Source of the DNA: an uncultured bacterium
Lineage (GTDB): Bacteria; Cyanobacteriota; Vampirovibrionia; Gastranaerophilales; Gastranaerophilaceae
Direction of reading: 5' to 3'
Length of the DNA stretch: 7,733 nucleotides
NCBI GenBank assembly: GCA_948888345.1
Contig: CAQTPN010000063.1
Location: 1-7,733, forward strand
How positions within the stretch are numbered: position 1 is the stretch's first letter; each line of letters begins with the position of its first letter. A program made the translations under genes and the position numbers. Of the stretch, positions 6,009-7,733 are shown piece after piece. A model generated the notes under the pieces. It searched no databases and was not told the origin of the DNA. It saw only the letters and a program-made list of their open reading frames with translations.

Positions 6009-7268
6009 TTAATTTTCAAAATCAGAATAATCAAATTCTTCAACATCTCCTGCCGCTTCTTTTGCACTTGCCTGTGCCATTTTATTTACCTGTTTCGGGT
6101 TTGGTGCTGCAGGGGCCGGTTTTGGTTGAGGTTTTTGTGCCGCATTCTGTGCAGCTTGAGGAGCCGGCTTTTTAGCAGGCTGCGGTGCAGGTTTTGGTTT
6201 GGCAGCTTCCTGTTTTGGTGCTTGTTGTGTCTGGGTTTGAGGGTTTTGAACGGGTTCAGGGTTTGAAGAATACACTTCATCAATCTTGACCCCGTATTTA
6301 TCATTTATAATTACAAGCTCGCCCCTTGCCACAACCTTATTTTCTACAAGAAGCGAGATTTTATTATCAAATATAGGTCCTAAATCTATTACAAGTCCTT
6401 TTGAAATCTGTTTCAAATCCCCGAGGGTCATTTTTACTTTATCAAATTCCGCCCCGACTTCTATCTGGATATCATCCCAAATATTTTGATTATCAGTCAT
6501 ATCTGCTCCCAATTCATGTTCATCTTCATCTAATTCAAGCATTAAAGAAGGTTCAGGATTTACTTTAAAACCTTGCTTTATCTTTCCGGTTTTTATAACC
6601 ATAGTGTTTACATTACTGTTCTCAAGCAGGATAATATCCCCTTCAGAGAGGTTTTTAAGGTCATTTAAAGCAAGTCTTGATGTTCCTGCTAAAATATTTA
6701 CATAGGTCGTAGTTTTTAAAAAATCATCCATTGAAAAATTCTCTTTACGTGCAATATGCGCTGTCAAAAGGCAGTTTTGCGGTAAAGATATAACTATTTT
6801 TCCGATTTTTTCCTTATTTTTTGCAATCAAAAATGTTGCATTATACATTCCCTTATTTTTTAAATTTGCCTTCGGAATTTTGTCATGAGGAATTATAAAC
6901 TGTTTTATCCCGTCTTTTAAAAATTCACAGTATGAATTCAAAATCTTAATTTCAAGTTCGGATAAATCCTGCAATTTAAAAACAGGAGAATTTGAACCGA
7001 ATGTCTCATGAAATAATATTCGCACAAATTCGCTTGAAAGCCTTACATAAGCATTCTGATGAGGGCAGACAGCAAGTTCTGATGTAAAATATATTTCACC
7101 TTTTGATGCAAAGTCATCTCTTACGCTTAAATTTGTAGTCAAAGATTGAGTTATGCAATCAAATCTGTTTTCCCAAAAAAGTGCCAGAGATTGCATCAAA
7201 ACAGCATTCAGCCTGCTGTCAAACCAGCCGAATAAAAAACAAATGTTTTGTCCCGTTGCACTGTTCAA
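6009..7268 (-). CDS. FliM/FliN-like switch protein with two SpoA domains (SctQ-like)
   Basis: A 419-residue cytoplasmic protein expected to form the C-ring or sorting platform of the export system. Residues about 55-175 resemble the FliM middle (CheC-like) domain: a LSSEFVRILFHETFG helix, a LSELEIKILNSYCEFLKD helix, and GKIVISLP, which matches the FliM IPY region. A first SpoA domain follows at about 187-245 (LNDLKNLSEGDIILL) and a second at about 266-335 (VKMTLGDLKQISKGLVIDL...VARGELVIINDKYGVKI). One chain thus covers FliM plus FliN, the SctQ layout. The FliM N-terminal CheY-binding motif is absent. The tail at 338-400 is rich in P, A, K and Q and ends in the acidic EEFDYSDFEN. The TTG at 7268 is the first possible start after an in-frame TAA and has only a weak GGA upstream. 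The next ATG is residue 25. The true N-terminus is therefore uncertain (see the overlapping ATG at 7302). Confidence 0.78.
   Translation of the reverse strand: MNSATGQNICFLFGWFDSRLNAVLMQSLALFWENRFDCITQSLTTNLSVRDDFASKGEIYFTSELAVCPHQNAYVRLSSEFVRILFHETFGSNSPVFKLQDLSELEIKILNSYCEFLKDGIKQFIIPHDKIPKANLKNKGMYNATFLIAKNKEKIGKIVISLPQNCLLTAHIARKENFSMDDFLKTTTYVNILAGTSRLALNDLKNLSEGDIILLENSNVNTMVIKTGKIKQGFKVNPEPSLMLELDEDEHELGADMTDNQNIWDDIQIEVGAEFDKVKMTLGDLKQISKGLVIDLGPIFDNKISLLVENKVVARGELVIINDKYGVKIDEVYSSNPEPVQNPQTQTQQAPKQEAAKPKPAPQPAKKPAPQAAQNAAQKPQPKPAPAAPNPKQVNKMAQASAKEAAGDVEEFDYSDFEN
6498..6510 (-). promoter_or_regulatory. Probable internal translation start for the second SpoA domain
   Basis: Inside the FliM/N-like gene, GGGAG (6506-6510) lies 5 nt before an in-frame ATG (6498-6500, Met257). 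Initiation there would give a 163-residue product (6009-6500) made of the second SpoA domain plus the P/A/Q-rich tail, in effect a free FliN. SctQ genes of several type III systems (YscQ, SpaO) are known to produce such a C-terminal product from an internal start at the same place between the SpoA domains. Use of this site here is inferred from position and spacing alone. Confidence 0.5.
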
Positions 7269-7302
7269 TTTTTTGTTCCGAATTTAAACGATACGTATCC
7301 AT
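7219..7302 (-). other. Overlapping 27-codon frame starting at ATG 7302
   Basis: An ATG lies at the predicted transcription start of the operon and opens a 27-codon frame (MDTYRLNSEQKIEQ...) that ends in TGA at 7219, overlapping the first 50 bases of the FliM/N-like gene in another frame. It has no Shine-Dalgarno. It could be a leaderless upstream peptide, chance, or the real N-terminus of the FliM/N-like protein separated by a one-base shift. Two six-base homopolymers (7269-7274 and 7234-7239) lie in the overlap. Confidence 0.25.
7290..7299. promoter_or_regulatory. 10-bp perfect palindrome at the operon start
   Basis: GATACGTATC is a perfect palindrome located just downstream of the predicted transcription start and 21 bp before the TTG start. 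It could be a repressor half-site pair. A 10-bp palindrome can also arise by chance in AT-rich DNA. Confidence 0.2.
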
Positions 7303-7306
7303 AGAC

Positions 7307-7335
7307 ATTATAAGTATCAACAAGCTTCAAGGCAA
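7307..7335 (-). promoter_or_regulatory. Sigma70-type promoter of the export operon
   Basis: On the - strand, TTGCCT (7330-7335) is separated by 17 bp from a perfect TATAAT (7307-7312). Transcription would start near 7300, giving a leader of about 30 nt before the TTG at 7268. The promoter lies just after the end of the coding-like remnant at 7358, where a promoter for a new operon would be expected. No sigma28 or sigma54 flagellar promoter pattern was seen. Confidence 0.6.
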
Positions 7336-7357
7336 AAAGATTAAGAAAAGTTATAGT

Positions 7358-7486
7358 TTATTTAGTATTAACAAATTCCTTCAATTGTCTGGCTTTTGGC
7401 TTAATTCTGTCTATAATAAAATTCACTTCAAAAACATAGTTCTTTTCAGCCCATGCATCCAGAAGATTAACTGCAGACTCAAATTC
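7358..7486 (-). pseudogene. Remnant of an unidentified gene, 42 codons
   Basis: On the - strand 42 codons read EFESAVNLLDAWAEKNY...FVNTK and end in TAA at 7358. The composition (charged, amphipathic, no low complexity) looks like real protein, and there is no ATG or TTG suitable as a start near its beginning. Immediately upstream is an in-frame TAG (7487-7489). If that stop were a sense codon, the frame would continue with KILKLPDAP for about 12 codons to a TAA. The 18-bp repeat at 7501-7518 begins right there. This fits the 3' end of a gene that lost its beginning, perhaps by repeat insertion. I do not recognise the family. A short functional peptide from the internal GTG is a less likely alternative. 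Confidence 0.35.
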
Positions 7487-7500
7487 CTATGGGGCATCTG

Positions 7501-7658
7501 GAAGTTTGAGAATTTTTAAAATGGGTTAAAAATAGTAATTTTATTGACTTTGAGGGTGTTTTTGAAGTTTGAGAATTTTTACAGTTTTTACCGGATTTTT
7601 ACATTGAAAACTTCTGTATCTTCCCTTATATTTACAGAGTTTTACCGGATTTTTACAT
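7501..7658. repeat. Two families of short direct repeats upstream of the operon
   Basis: Exact direct repeats are visible. The 18-mer GAAGTTTGAGAATTTTTA occurs at 7501-7518 and 7564-7581 (63 bp apart). The 19-mer TTTTACCGGATTTTTACAT occurs at 7586-7604 and 7640-7658 (54 bp apart), with a TTTACAG in front of each copy of the second pair. No coding frame with a normal start covers them. The - strand frame from the window edge to 7537 stays open, but it is lysine-rich, lacks an ATG and repeats CKNPVK, so I read it as repeat DNA rather than a gene. Confidence 0.7.
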
Positions 7659-7733
7659 AAAACCCTACGAAACGTAATAAATAAAATTTTCTTTTTCTTA
7701 AAAATCAGGCTTTTAAATTTTAAAAAGTTTTTA
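7659..7733. other. AT-rich window edge with no recognisable feature
   Basis: The last 75 bp are almost all A and T apart from CCCTACGAAACG. I see no gene start, RNA gene or hairpin with a terminator pattern here. An unseen gene could begin beyond the edge. Confidence 0.4.

Noticed and set aside
7181..7519. 112-codon + strand open frame antisense to the start of the operon
   Set aside because: It overlaps the FliM/N-like gene, its promoter and the coding-like remnant on the other strand. Its composition (many C, F, K, I and N) looks like translated AT-rich antisense DNA, and no ribosome-binding site was seen.

Overview
The window looks like a piece of an AT-rich, Gram-negative-type bacterial chromosome. 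It holds one glycine-rich prepilin-like gene on the + strand and, convergent to it, a five- to six-gene operon on the - strand for a flagellar/type III export apparatus. The gut Vampirovibrionia (Gastranaerophilales, 'Melainabacteria') are my best guess for the source. That guess rests on the low GC, the giant Gly-rich prepilin, the dispersed CATTGCGAG...GCAATCCAG repeats and the divergent export genes. No marker gene here proves it.

Region 1 (1-3005, + strand). An AT-rich upstream stretch leads to a 954-residue protein. It has a class-III-type prepilin cleavage site (A|FSLVE) and one N-terminal membrane helix, followed by about 800 residues of Gly-rich modules that appear to be nested inside one another. 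A cluster of four or five copies of a mobile-looking palindromic repeat sits, in frame, between the best start codon and the cleavage site. This gives a leader of about 110 residues. A strong rho-independent terminator (3029-3062) follows the gene.

Region 2 (3070-7268, - strand). Reading downstream from 7268, the genes are: a FliM/FliN-like (SctQ-like) protein with two SpoA domains, FliO, FliP, FliQ with an unusual soluble extension, a small Sec-exported protein of unknown function, and FliR. From fliO to fliR, spacings run from a 1-nt overlap to a few nt. fliM/N and fliO are 27 nt apart. The order is the classical fliM-N-O-P-Q-R order with M and N merged and one extra gene placed between Q and R. 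FliP, FliQ and FliR would form the membrane export gate, FliO would help assemble it, and the SpoA protein would form the cytoplasmic ring or sorting platform. Sequence features are mixed between flagellar and non-flagellar type III systems, and no flhB, flhA, fliI or filament gene lies in the window.

Region 3 (7269-7733). About 465 bp without an intact gene. It holds a good sigma70-type promoter for the operon (-10 TATAAT, 17-bp spacer), a short palindrome, a 42-codon coding-like remnant cut off by an in-frame TAG, and two families of short direct repeats.
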